This document shows, one piece after another, positions 26,384-35,800 of a DNA stretch of 37,915 bases. Source of the stretch: JBEKZD01 sp050013395 (GTDB taxonomy: Bacteria > Verrucomicrobiota > Verrucomicrobiia > Palsa-1439). The DNA lies in assembly GCA_050013395.1 (NCBI GenBank), contig JBEKFI010000049.1, positions 1 to 37,915 on the forward strand. Direction: 5' to 3'. The first letter of the stretch is position 1, and each line of letters begins with the position of its first letter. The position numbers and the translations under genes are program-made. The notes under the pieces are model-generated. The model made no database searches. It was given only the letters and a program-made list of their open reading frames with translations, and was not told the DNA's origin.

Positions 26384-26800
26384 ATGGAATTCAAGCCTCA
26401 GCCTGATCTTGCGGAACGTCCCTCGGACACTTTCGTGTTCAAAGCCATTCTCCTGGTGGACGACGATCGACAACTGGCGGTCGCCCTGCAGTGGATTCTA
26501 GCCGACCAGAATTTCCTCGTTGACGTGGCCCACGATGGCGAAGAGGCCCTCCTCAAAATCAAGGCCAACGAATACGACGCGATCATTTGCGACGTGATGA
26601 TGCCGAGGCTGCGGGGCGACGAGCTTTATCAGCAGGCGGTGGACATGCGGCCACCGCTCGGAGATCGATTCATCTTCATCACGGGTTTCGCAGCCGATCC
26701 CAAAATCAACCTCTTCCTGAGCCAGACGGGCGTGAAGTACTTGATGAAACCGTTTCCCGTCCAAACGCTGATTGATTGCGTCAGGCAACTGCTTGAGTGA
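26384..26800 (+). CDS. Single-domain response regulator receiver
   Basis: A 138-aa protein consisting of a receiver domain after a 20-residue N-terminal extension. The phosphorylation site residues are all present: acidic cluster Asp26-28 (ILLVDDDRQ), acceptor Asp70 (IICDVMMPR), Thr100 (FIFITGFA) and Lys122 (YLMKPFP). There is no output domain, so it would act through protein contacts or in a phosphorelay. No histidine kinase is nearby. It divides dapF from lysA on the opposite strand. Its stop lies seven bases from the lysA stop (convergent). No good Shine-Dalgarno is seen. Confidence 0.93.
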   Translation: MEFKPQPDLAERPSDTFVFKAILLVDDDRQLAVALQWILADQNFLVDVAHDGEEALLKIKANEYDAIICDVMMPRLRGDELYQQAVDMRPPLGDRFIFITGFAADPKINLFLSQTGVKYLMKPFPVQTLIDCVRQLLE

Positions 26801-26807
26801 CGCGGAC

Positions 26808-28082
26808 TCAGGCCGACCACTGCGCCACGGCTTCGCCGCTTGCCAAATCCTTCATTGATTCGCGCCGCCGCACGAGATCAAACTGACGACCTCTGACCAT
26901 TACCTCGGCGGGCCGGGGTCGCGCATTGTAATTCGACGCCATCGTCATTCCGTAAGCACCGGCGCTCATGATGGCCAGCAACTCCCCGGCGCGCACTTCA
27001 GGTAGCCTGCGCCCTTGCGCGAAAAAGTCCCCCGATTCGCAAACCGCGCCGACGATGTCAGCAGTCATCAGTTTGCGGCGCGACGCAACCGCCGGCACAA
27101 TGTCGTGATAACTGCCGTACCACACAGGACGAATCAGGTCGTTCATCGCCGCGTCCGTGATAACGAAGAGTTTCACCGCTGTCCGTTTGATGTAAATCAC
27201 CCGCGTCAGCAAAACGCCCGCGTTGCCGACGATGAACCGACCGGGCTCCAACAGGATTCTCAGCCCCAGCTTCTGCAGATGCGGTTTGACCGCTGCGGCA
27301 AACTCCGCGGCAGTCGGAGGCCGCTCGTTTCGATACCGAATTCCCAAACCGCCGCCGATGTCGAAGAACTGCAAAGTGGTCGGCGCCAGCGCCCGAACTT
27401 TCTCGATCAATGGCAATATCTTTTTGATCGCCTGTAGGAATGGCGTCGTGGACGTGATCTGCGAGCCGATATGCATTTGCACGCCTCGAATCTCCAGCGA
27501 TGGAAAGCGGCGCGCTTCTCGATAAACCTCCAGCGCGCGGCCAATCGGAATTCCAAACTTGCTCTCGCGCGTGCCGGTGGAAATGTAATGATGCGTGTGC
27601 GGATCAACGCCGGGATTCACCCGCACCGCAATCGGCGCCCGCTGCCGCCGACCGCGCGCCACCTCGGCAATCGCGCGCAGTTCAGGCTCACTCTCGACGT
27701 TGAAACAGTATATCCCGAGTTTCAGCGCGCATTCGATCTCATCACGCGTCTTCCCCACACTGGAGAACACGCATTTGCGCGGATCACCGCCGGCCCGCAC
27801 CACGCGGAACAGTTCGCCGCCGCTGACGATATCGAATCCCGCGCCTGCGTTTGCCACGGCGCGCAGCACGGCCAGATTGCTGTTCGCCTTCATGGCGAAA
27901 CAAATCAGGTGGTCGAGGCTCCCGAATGCCCGATCAAGTTGCCCGTACCGTTCCTCGATGTGGGTGTAGCTGTAAACGTACAACGGCGTCCCGAACTCCT
28001 CCGCCAATCGACGCAGCGGGACTTGCTCGCAATTCAATTCGCCGTGCCTGTATTGAAACGCATTCACCGAGAGTTCGCGCAT
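26808..28082 (-). CDS. lysA: Diaminopimelate decarboxylase
   Basis: Makes lysine from meso-diaminopimelate using pyridoxal phosphate. The 424-aa fold-III enzyme has the PLP lysine at 65 (FAMKANSN), the phosphate-binding glycine loop GGGLG (243-247), EPGR (279-282) and the active-site CESGD at 348-352, contributed across the dimer. ATG 28082 gives MRELSVNAFQYRHGEL, the usual beginning. A longer frame to 28136 would overlap the upstream gene. It follows the ROK and metallophosphoesterase genes closely on the same strand, so it is probably the last gene of that operon. Confidence 0.96.
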   Translation of the reverse strand: MRELSVNAFQYRHGELNCEQVPLRRLAEEFGTPLYVYSYTHIEERYGQLDRAFGSLDHLICFAMKANSNLAVLRAVANAGAGFDIVSGGELFRVVRAGGDPRKCVFSSVGKTRDEIECALKLGIYCFNVESEPELRAIAEVARGRRQRAPIAVRVNPGVDPHTHHYISTGTRESKFGIPIGRALEVYREARRFPSLEIRGVQMHIGSQITSTTPFLQAIKKILPLIEKVRALAPTTLQFFDIGGGLGIRYRNERPPTAAEFAAAVKPHLQKLGLRILLEPGRFIVGNAGVLLTRVIYIKRTAVKLFVITDAAMNDLIRPVWYGSYHDIVPAVASRRKLMTADIVGAVCESGDFFAQGRRLPEVRAGELLAIMSAGAYGMTMASNYNARPRPAEVMVRGRQFDLVRRRESMKDLASGEAVAQWSA

Positions 28083-28116
28083 CCTATCAGTGCCGGGATG
28101 CGACAGCAAGCGCTGC

Positions 28117-28920
28117 TCACAACCAGCGCGAGACATGTTCGGCTACCGCCGTACTGCACGTTTCGGTCAGAATCCTCAGCGCCCGCTCGCGAGCCTCCTC
28201 TCGCGAGTACGTCGCGGCATACTTTTCAATTTTCCAATCATCACCCTCAGAATCGTCGAGAATCAGGAATTCCGCCCGCCGCCCTTCACTGGTTGGAAAA
28301 CCTGTCGAACCCGCGCCGATCCAGCCAAGTTCCTGTGCGGGAAGGAGCAGCGGCTTCGGGTCGACGTCCTCCGGCTCGTGCGCCTCCATGGGCACCAGCA
28401 CGACCTCACCTTCCCGCAGTAGTTCTGCCCGCATTGAGTGTGTGTGGCCGTAGAAGCAAACGCGACCCCCGTAATACCGCAAACAGGCCAGCTCGCTTTT
28501 CGCGTTCTGCGGGTAGCGGTGATAATGTCCATTGCTGGGAGACGCCAACGAATCGTGCGCCAGCCAGATCAGTTTGTCCACCTGTACCGTCAGATTCCCC
28601 GAGGCAATAAACTCCTTCGCCCACGGCGTGCTGTCCACCAATTCGCGCGTCCAGTTCAGCGTTTGCAGGGCTTCCTCGTTGTAGCCTTCGGAATCAAGTT
28701 CCCCCCGCACAACCAAATCGTGGTTTCCCACGACCCACGCCAGTGTGCCGTCCTGCTGAAGAGCCAGCAATCGCTCGATGCACTCCAGCGGCTCCGGGCC
28801 GTAGCCGATCAGGTCGCCCACGAACAGATAACCCTCCGCTCCGAGCCGTTCCGCCGCTGCCAGCGCCGTTTCCAGCGCTACCAGATTTCCGTGCACATCG
28901 CCGAATACCATGTAACGCAT
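28117..28920 (-). CDS. Calcineurin-like metallophosphoesterase
   Basis: A 267-aa cytoplasmic protein with the complete two-metal phosphoesterase motif set: GDVHGN (7-12), GDLIGYGP (about 35-42), GNHD (about 65) and GHTH (about 158). The GDVHGN / GDLIGYGPEP form is typical of the YfcE/MJ0936-like branch and of predicted phosphodiesterases or protein phosphatases. The substrate is unknown. It starts nine bases after the ROK gene and ends 34 bases before lysA, consistent with a three-gene operon. No clear Shine-Dalgarno is present. Confidence 0.92.
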   Translation of the reverse strand: MRYMVFGDVHGNLVALETALAAAERLGAEGYLFVGDLIGYGPEPLECIERLLALQQDGTLAWVVGNHDLVVRGELDSEGYNEEALQTLNWTRELVDSTPWAKEFIASGNLTVQVDKLIWLAHDSLASPSNGHYHRYPQNAKSELACLRYYGGRVCFYGHTHSMRAELLREGEVVLVPMEAHEPEDVDPKPLLLPAQELGWIGAGSTGFPTSEGRRAEFLILDDSEGDDWKIEKYAATYSREEARERALRILTETCSTAVAEHVSRWL

Positions 28921-28929
28921 TGTTTTCTG

Positions 28930-29868
28930 TCACTGTAGCCGCGAAACTTTTTCGCGGCGATTCTTTTCCACCCTGTGCAAAAGGCTCTGCCGCGAATCGG
29001 GTACCCGCGTGGCGGGTGCGCGGTCACAATATCTTGCCGCCAGCAGCGCCGCACCGACAACAACCACTGCCTGTCCAAGTTTGGAAGGCACGATTCGACA
29101 GTTCCCGCGAAAAGGCGGAAAGATCAAGTGCTCCACCGTCTGCCTCAATGTTCGAAAGAATTGATCGCCTGCCAGCGACACTCCGCCGCCGACGATCACA
29201 ATCTCGGGGTTCAACAACGCGATCGCGTTGGCGACCGCAACGCCCAAGTATCTTGTCGCCTGCCCAATTGTACTCACGCCGCGTTCGATCGCCAAGCCCG
29301 ATGCAAGCGATTCCAGCGTCGGGAAATCTGCTTTTCGTGGCAACGATCGTTTACGATTTAAGCCAAATTGATCGGGGGCGCAGAAGCGGGTGTGCCCAAT
29401 CTCTGCTGCGCCAAATCTTCCGTTATAGATTTCGCCGTTCAGAATAAACCCTCCACCGATACCCGTCCCGACGGTCACATAAAACACGCTTCGCTTTCCC
29501 CTGCCCGCCCCGCAAACTGCTTCCGCGAAGCCGGCGCAGTTCTGGTCGTTATCGACAACCGTCAGCAGTTTGAAGCGCCGCTCAAACCATTGTCTCACGG
29601 GAAACCCGTCCCAGCCTGCGATTTGGTGCGATGTCACCGCCCCTCCGCGCTCGACATCGAACGGCCCGCCGAAGCCGACGCCAATGGCTTTGACATCATA
29701 ACGGCTCAGAACGCTGGGAACAATCTTCTCGAGTTGCCGCAGGATGCCGCGCCGTCCACGCGCACGGACGACGGCGGCCCGCTCCAGATGCTTCAACAGC
29801 CCGCACCGATCGCACACGCCGACTTGCAGTTTTGTTCCACCAATCTCCACGCCGAGGTACATGGCCAT
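28930..29868 (-). CDS. ROK family protein (sugar kinase-like)
   Basis: A 312-aa ROK-family protein, probably a glucokinase-type sugar kinase since no DNA-binding domain precedes it. The start follows AAAGG, and MYLGVEIGGTKLQVGV contains the phosphate-binding EIGGTK. GVGFGGPFD, DNDQNCAGFAE and GTGIGGGFILNGEIYNG...EIGHT follow in order. After EIGHT the zinc-binding CxCGxxGCxE of most ROK proteins is absent; instead there is RFCAPDQFGLNRKRSLPRK. The loss may alter stability or activity. The last residues (REKVSRLQ) are encoded by a REP hairpin. First gene of the probable operon with the phosphoesterase and lysA. Confidence 0.88.
   Translation of the reverse strand: MAMYLGVEIGGTKLQVGVCDRCGLLKHLERAAVVRARGRRGILRQLEKIVPSVLSRYDVKAIGVGFGGPFDVERGGAVTSHQIAGWDGFPVRQWFERRFKLLTVVDNDQNCAGFAEAVCGAGRGKRSVFYVTVGTGIGGGFILNGEIYNGRFGAAEIGHTRFCAPDQFGLNRKRSLPRKADFPTLESLASGLAIERGVSTIGQATRYLGVAVANAIALLNPEIVIVGGGVSLAGDQFFRTLRQTVEHLIFPPFRGNCRIVPSKLGQAVVVVGAALLAARYCDRAPATRVPDSRQSLLHRVEKNRREKVSRLQ
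28935..28958. repeat. REP hairpin forming the end of the ROK gene
   Basis: GTA followed by GCCGCGAAA/TTTCGCGGC with a CTT loop, perfect 9-bp arms. It belongs to the same family as the pair before metH. The ROK reading frame passes through it to a stop at 28930. Confidence 0.75.
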
Positions 29869-29942
29869 CCTTTTAACGGAAACGACTCAGCCTGTCACGC
29901 TTGCTATGGTCCAACGATCTCGATCTCTCCGGCACCAACGGC

Positions 29943-30108
29943 GTCACCTGCATCAACGCCGCCTGCCGGGCCGAAGGCGTCACATATAGCCCGCTTCATC
30001 GCCGCGCTGAAGAAAGCCAACATCGCCCTCGACCGCAAAGTCCTCGCCGACCTCGCGACGAACGATCCGAAAGCTTTCAGCACCGTGCTGGCGGAAGTCA
30101 GGCGGTAG
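29943..30108 (+). pseudogene. rplT: Broken 3' fragment of the ribosomal protein L20 gene
   Basis: VTCINAACRAEGVTYS (from 29943) and, in the next frame, RFIAALKKANIALDRKVLAD and onward to a stop at 30108 correspond to the C-terminal half of L20 (which typically reads ...RINAACR...YSRFI..LKKA.I.LDRKVLADLA...). One extra C near 29990 shifts the frame, and the N-terminal half is missing. The real rplT must lie elsewhere. It looks like a decayed duplicate or a fragment left by recombination. Confidence 0.75.
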
Positions 30109-30327
30109 CAGGCGCTTGCAGAGTGCACAGGCAATTCAGTCCGCGAGGACCAAGAAGCCCCGCTTCTAAGGCGGGCACCCGCCTGGGATTTGGCGCAGCA
30201 CTAGAATCCGAGCGACACGAAAAAAAAGCTTGCAATGAACCGGGACGCTGCTAAGATACGTCATAAGAGCGAGTACATTGGCATGGGAGAAATGAGTCGG
30301 GGCGGACTCATGGATATGGGGGATAAG
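30109..30327. other. Gap before the first PEP-CTERM gene
   Basis: About 220 bases with no gene. The reading frame of the next gene is open through the last 90 bases, but several ATGs there lack ribosome sites. GAGTCGGGGCGGACTC (about 30294-30309) is a hairpin (GAGTC/GACTC) shortly before the chosen start. Confidence 0.5.
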
Positions 30328-31278
30328 ATGGATAAAATGGCGAGGAGAACGAGAGCTACTCATCAGGGGATTTGGAGGTCGATGGTTTTCACTTCGATCT
30401 TACGTACGCTTGGCCTATGTGCATTCATCTCGATGCTCGCCTTGCCATTGAAAAGCTACGCGGACATCGATCCAGGTCAGTTGGGTCTGGATGCGGTCTC
30501 GAATTTTGCGGCTTATGCCCAGGGTAATCTAACGGTCAATGGCGCGGCCACGACGATTACTGGAGACGTTGGGCTTGGACCGAATGGAACCCAGAACTTC
30601 GGTGCCGACTTCACCATCAATGGAACCTACCGGGTCGACAACACTGCGAACAACAGCCACGGATACAGCGATGCGAACTTCACCGGTGGCACGGTGGTTC
30701 AAGACCTTGACTACGTGTCCACGACCGTGAGCAGCGTTTCTGCGTATGCGGCCAGCCTGACGCCAACCAAGACGTACGGCACGATTAACGGCAATGTCAC
30801 GATCACAGGTAACGGCAGCAATAACATCATTTCAGTGGGGACGATTAGCTTAGCTGGCGTCCACACGCTGACGCTAAAAGGCGGGGCCAATGACGTTTTC
30901 GTCTTGAATGTTGCAAACTACGCCGCCTTTTACCAAGACGGCCCTGAAGCCGGCTTTGCGCCGATCATATTGAGCGGCGTGGCAACGAACCACGTCTTGT
31001 TTAACTTGCTGAACACGTCACCCACTACCAACGCGTTGAATGTGACGGGGAACAACCTCACGCTTTTCGGTACGTTTATCGCACCCTCGGCCAGCATCGC
31101 TATTGCCTCGGACAAAATCTACGGGGGCGTTTTCGCAGGCGGAAATACTTTTACACTCAATTCAGGGACAATAACGGCGAATGTTTTTGAGATTCCGGAG
31201 CCTTCCAGCTTCGCTCTCGTTGGCATCACATGCCTCTTCGGCTTGGGGCTTTGGTCGCGCCGACGACAACGGCGCTAG
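30328..31278 (+). CDS. PEP-CTERM surface protein with ice-binding/choice-of-anchor-like beta domain
   Basis: A 316-aa exported protein. I chose ATG 30328, preceded by GGGGGA; the frame is open to 30235. The signal region is SILRTLGLCAFISMLALPL. The body is rich in Thr, Asn and Gly with repeated beta-strand patterns (TTITGDVGLGPNGTQNF, GNVTITGNGSNNIISVG), resembling DUF3494 ice-binding-like or choice-of-anchor A adhesin domains; which one is uncertain. The end is a PEP-CTERM signal: EIPEPSSFALVGITCLFG, then a hydrophobic stretch and the basic tail RRRQRR. PEP-CTERM proteins are processed by an exosortase and sent to the surface or matrix; no exosortase is in this window. The next large gene has the same kind of tail. 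Confidence 0.85.
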   Translation: MDKMARRTRATHQGIWRSMVFTSILRTLGLCAFISMLALPLKSYADIDPGQLGLDAVSNFAAYAQGNLTVNGAATTITGDVGLGPNGTQNFGADFTINGTYRVDNTANNSHGYSDANFTGGTVVQDLDYVSTTVSSVSAYAASLTPTKTYGTINGNVTITGNGSNNIISVGTISLAGVHTLTLKGGANDVFVLNVANYAAFYQDGPEAGFAPIILSGVATNHVLFNLLNTSPTTNALNVTGNNLTLFGTFIAPSASIAIASDKIYGGVFAGGNTFTLNSGTITANVFEIPEPSSFALVGITCLFGLGLWSRRRQRR

Positions 31279-31281
31279 CGC

Positions 31282-31497
31282 CTAGAACCTGAGTTCCGCA
31301 AATTGCTTCGGGTGGCAAACGAGTACGTTTGTCGCGCATTTTTCTTTGTTGCGTGCGCCGCACACGAAATCACCGTCGCGACAGCCAGCAAGATCCTCGC
31401 AAGCTATCACCGCGTGCGGCTCTTTGAAGTGCCCGGCGTAACGTTGGCCTTGCCTCTGGCACGCGATTGGCAGTGATTCCAGCGTATTTCGACGCAC
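31282..31497 (-). CDS. Possible small Cys-rich protein, unrecognised
   Basis: A 71-codon GTG-started frame between two PEP-CTERM genes. It has six cysteines (IACEDLAGCRDGDFVCG, EKCATNVLVC) and a balanced composition, unlike most shadow frames. No good ribosome site and no family that I recognise. It could be a chance frame in a 428-base gap (31279-31706) that otherwise shows only the upstream region of the next gene. Confidence 0.3.
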   Translation of the reverse strand: MRRNTLESLPIACQRQGQRYAGHFKEPHAVIACEDLAGCRDGDFVCGARNKEKCATNVLVCHPKQFAELRF

Positions 31498-31706
31498 TGA
31501 CGAAACTTTCTTTGTGTTGTTTCATTTTTCGCTTGCATTCAGCCGGGAGTTTTGTGAGAGTGTGTGCGTTTGTAGAGGCAGTAAAACACTGCCCCAGCGG
31601 ATTTTTCCACGGCGAGGTGGAAAGCGTTTGATCCAAACGTGTGTTAGTGAACTGGATCAGGGCATGGAATGGGCGGCGGGACGCAAACAGATTCGGGAGG
31701 GAGATT

Positions 31707-32585
31707 ATGAGAAATTGGGCGAGTGCAAGCAACGTGAGGGTGGTTAGGAGTACGAGTTCTTGGATGAAGCGGATCGCGCTGACGGCGATCTGCGCAGGTG
31801 CTCTGGTCAACCAGGTGCGGGCGGTGGACCCCGTCATCTATGGGTCGGCCTACGATGAGTCGGAGTCTCCTTCCACTTTGTATAACATTAATCCGAACAC
31901 AGGCGCGGCCACGGCGATTGGGGCGATTGGTTTCAACGGGGTTAGCGCGATTGATTTTAGCTCGTCCGGAATACTTTACGGGGTGGGCATATCCCCCGGC
32001 GGCGTACAGCAACTGATAACAATCAATCCGTTGACGGGCGCAGGAACCGTAGTTGGCGCAACCACGCTGGACGCGTCCTCGCACTTTCAGGACATTTCGT
32101 TCCGTAACAGCGATGACGCTTTGTATGGATACGAAAACGGCGATATCTATACCTTCAACATAACAACCGGCGTAGCGACTTTTTTGGGTAATGCGGATAA
32201 TTTCCCCAGTGGCAACGGATTGGCCTTTTCTCCGTTCGATACCCTGTACAAAGCGGATAATAATAATTTGTCGACTATCGACCAGTCGACCGGGGCCGCA
32301 ACCGTGGTTGAACCGTTGAATTATGCGACCTTCGGCGACCGCGTTAACGGAATGAAATTCGATGACTCGACAGGCGTTCTGTGGGCGTCGGTGAGGGCCG
32401 CAGACACGTCATGCTATCTGGCCACTGTTGACATTGACCTCGGAAACGTGAACGAGATCGGCCCGACACAGTTCGGGTTGACTGGGCTGAGCATAGCCAT
32501 CGCCACAATTCCCGAACCCGGCACCTTTACGCTGGTCGGTATGGGCTTGGTAGGCTTGCTGACGTTGAGGCGACGCAAGAAGTAA
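31707..32585 (+). CDS. PEP-CTERM protein with beta-propeller-like repeats
   Basis: A 292-aa exported protein starting MRNWASASNVRVVR. ATG 31707 directly follows a strong ribosome site GGGAGGGAGATT. A signal peptide (MKRIALTAICAGALVNQVRA) lies 20 residues in, so a start at that Met is also possible. The middle has repeated blades of the type YNINPNTGAATAIG, ITINPLTGAGTVVG, YTFNITTGVATFLG and STIDQSTGAATVV, about 40-60 residues apart, as in DUF4394/NHL-like propellers. The tail IPEPGTFTLVGMGLVGLL followed by TLRRRKK is a PEP-CTERM sorting signal. Confidence 0.85.
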   Translation: MRNWASASNVRVVRSTSSWMKRIALTAICAGALVNQVRAVDPVIYGSAYDESESPSTLYNINPNTGAATAIGAIGFNGVSAIDFSSSGILYGVGISPGGVQQLITINPLTGAGTVVGATTLDASSHFQDISFRNSDDALYGYENGDIYTFNITTGVATFLGNADNFPSGNGLAFSPFDTLYKADNNNLSTIDQSTGAATVVEPLNYATFGDRVNGMKFDDSTGVLWASVRAADTSCYLATVDIDLGNVNEIGPTQFGLTGLSIAIATIPEPGTFTLVGMGLVGLLTLRRRKK

Positions 32586-32806
32586 TCAAGCTTGGTCTCC
32601 CTCCGCGAGTCGCTCGCCAACCAGTTGGAGTGCCTCTGTCTGACGCGGCGGCACCAGATCGTCCGCAAGGACAAGGTCGAGGAGGCCGAGATACGCTACG
32701 CTGCAAGACCTGCAGAAAACCTTGCCCCGCGGCGATTTTGCTTGCCTTCGGCGCAGGGACGGGAGTAATAGTTTAGCCCATCACCCGGGTTGCGAGCGGT
32801 CTACAG
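32586..32806. other. Gap between PEP-CTERM gene and large secreted protein
   Basis: The frame continues open for about 60 codons past the PEP-CTERM stop (SLRESLANQLECLCLTRRHQ), possibly a gene remnant. I do not recognise it and see no promoter or terminator. Confidence 0.3.
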
Positions 32807-35800
32807 ATGAAGGCGGATGTAAATTACGTGCACGTATCTTTACAATTGCCCGTCTCGGACGAGCGCCTGATCATCGCACGTTCTTGGCGGGCTCGCCGCC
32901 TGCCTCCAGCCACCAGTCGGGCTTATCTCCACCGGTGCACGCTAGTTGGACTTATCCTATCCCTTCACCTTTGCACTTTGGTCAACGCCCAGTACACGGA
33001 CAACTTCCAAACCAACGTCATCAGTGGCGTCGTCAGCAACTGGGCGGGCGACTACCTCGTTGGCTCGAATACTTTTGCAGACGTGTTGCTGATTCAGAAC
33101 GGCGGAGTGCTATCGAGCGGGTTCGGTCAGCTAGGCTACGAGGTCAGCAGCAACAACAGCGTGCGTGTGGTCGACAGCGGCGTTTGGCAGAGCGGAACGC
33201 TGTATGTCGGCGACCAATCCTCTGGCAACTCGCTGGTGGTGGCCGGTGGGTCGATTCTCGCCACCGATCTTACCGTGGGGTTTGACTCGGCCACTTGTGA
33301 CAACCTTGTTCAGTTGGACAGTGGCAGCGTGGTTGTCACCAACGCAACCGCCGACGCCGTGCTGGAAGTGCGCAGTGGTGAGTTGATCCTCAACGGCGGC
33401 GTGCTGCAAGCCGACAAACTGGTGATGACGAATGCCTGCGGTCGGTTCATCCGTAACGGCGGCACGCTGATTGTCGGCAGCCTAGTGCTCGACCCGAATC
33501 AGAGCGCGGTCGGTGACGGCATCCCGAACGGGTGGAAACAGCAGTACGGCCTCGGCCCGTTCGACCCCGCCGTCGCCAACGCCGACCCCGACGGCGACGG
33601 GTTCACCAACCTGCAGGAGTATCAGGCCGGCACCGATCCGACCAACAGCATTTCGGCACTGCGGATCCTTGGCATAAGGATACAGGGAAGCGATGTCCTG
33701 GTCACTTGGCGGGCCGGCGGAGGTCGAACGAATGTGCTTCAGGCAGCGAGCAGCACTTTGAGCGTCTTTTTCAACATCAGTCCGAACATCGTGATCCCCA
33801 ACGTGGGGGATGTTGTCACGAACTACCTCGATAAAGGTGCGGCTACCAGCACGACCTGCCGCTTCTATCGCGTTGCTACGAGGGACTCTTCGGTTGAAGG
33901 CACCACGGCACCCATGTTGACCATCACATCACCCGCGAACGACTCTTACATCACGAATTCAACTCTTGCTGTTGCGGGTACGAGTGCCAATCACTCCGGC
34001 GTTTCTGCGGTCGAGGTTAATGGTTTTGCGGCCTCGAGCGCCAATGGCTACAGCAACTGGGTGGCCGTGGTCACGGGTTTGGCCCCCGGCACCAACACGC
34101 TGACCGTGCTCGCAAGTGACAACGCCGCGCCCGCGAACATTGCCACGAATACCATTCGTGTGATCTATGCCGCTGGCGATTTCGATGGCAACGGCGACGG
34201 GCTGCCGGACGCCTGGCAGATTCAATATTTCGGCTCGGTGAACGCGCTGAATGCGCTGCCCACCGCCGATCCCGATGGCGACGGCATCTCCAGTCTCCAA
34301 GAGTATTACGACGGCACCGACCCGACCGATAGCAACAGCGTGCTGCGCATCACGGCCATCATCCCGGTAGGCGCGGATATCCACGTGTATTTCACGTCTG
34401 TCAGTGGGAAGTATTACTCGTTGGAACGTTTTGACTCCATTAGCGGCGTGTGGACAAACATCGTGGACTACGTCCCCGGCAACGGCGGCGTTCAATGGGT
34501 CAAGGACATAGACGCGCTAAACGGCGGAGTCCAATCGTTCCAAGCCATCGGTGACGCCAGCGAGCCGATCCCGTCCTACCGGCTGCACACCACCCAGTTA
34601 AGCAGTCCGCCGCCAGAGGACAGCGATGGCGACGGCATCCCCGACTGGTGGACGCAACTCTACTTCGGGCATCCCACGGGGTTGGCGAGGGACTACTCCC
34701 GCGCTGCGGACGATCCCGATGGCGACGGTTTAACCAATTTTCAGGAGTTCCAACTCGGCACCGATCCGCTAAATGCCGATACCGACGGCGATGGGATGCC
34801 GGATGGCTGGGAAATCGCACATGGCCTCAATCCGCTGGTCAACGACGCCAACCTCGATGCCGATGGCGATGGATTGACCAACCTGGAGGAGTATCGCCTT
34901 GGTACGGACCCTCAGAATCCCGATTCCGATGGTGATGGCATCTCCGACGGGCCTCTCGCTCCGCCGGGAAGCGGGTTGGTGCCCGGCCCAGATCCTGATC
35001 TTGTGGTGGTCAACGGCACGGTCTGTTATCCATTCTCAGGAGTCGGTACAGTTACCATCGGCATGCTTAACATGGGTTACGGTCCAGCGCTGTGTCCATT
35101 TCTACGAGTGAGCCTGAATCCTACAATGTTGCCGTCAACCGTCTTTGATACGACCGGCGGGCCGATAACCTACACCTTACCGGAGAGCTACAACCAACCT
35201 ACCGATGATATCTACTTACAGTATGCTGACACTAACACCAACGCGCTGGGAAGGGTGATCCATAGGACGATCCCATTTTTTTTCGAACCGGGTTCAGGCC
35301 GTTACGCGGCTACGGTTGGGATCGATACCAACTTGGCGATAGCGGCACTCGATACCAACTCGAACTGGTGGGCGAGAAATGTGGCGATCTACGCGAGTAT
35401 GGACCACGCTACAACCAACTACGTCAGGAATACGAACTGTTGGGCGCACGGGTTCGACCTCACCTGCATTGCGGCTTACAACTCATTTGAGATGGCCACG
35501 CGGCGGGCGGGCACGCTGATCAGTCCGCGTCACGTGGTGTTTGCTAACCACTACAGCCCTCCCAACGGCACAACACTGCGGTTCGTTGCTAATGATAATA
35601 CAGTTGTTACTCGCGTGCTCTCAAACTCAGTGCAAATCGCTTTGACGGATCTTCGGATCGGGGTCCTGGATTCCGATGTCCCGACCAATTTGATCACTTT
35701 CGCCAAGGTTCTGCCATCCAGTTTCACGAACTATTTTCCGAACTCGTTAAAACCCATTTCTTCAAAGTCCATTCCGGCGCTGTGTCTCAACCAAAATGAG

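Noticed and set aside
27471..28610. Plus-strand frame opposite lysA and the phosphoesterase gene
   Set aside because: Both minus-strand genes have full active-site motif sets, and the plus frame runs through their boundary.
29368..30108. Long plus-strand frame from inside the ROK gene to the rplT fragment
   Set aside because: Its first part is antisense to the ROK gene; only the last 40 codons are meaningful, as part of the broken rplT.
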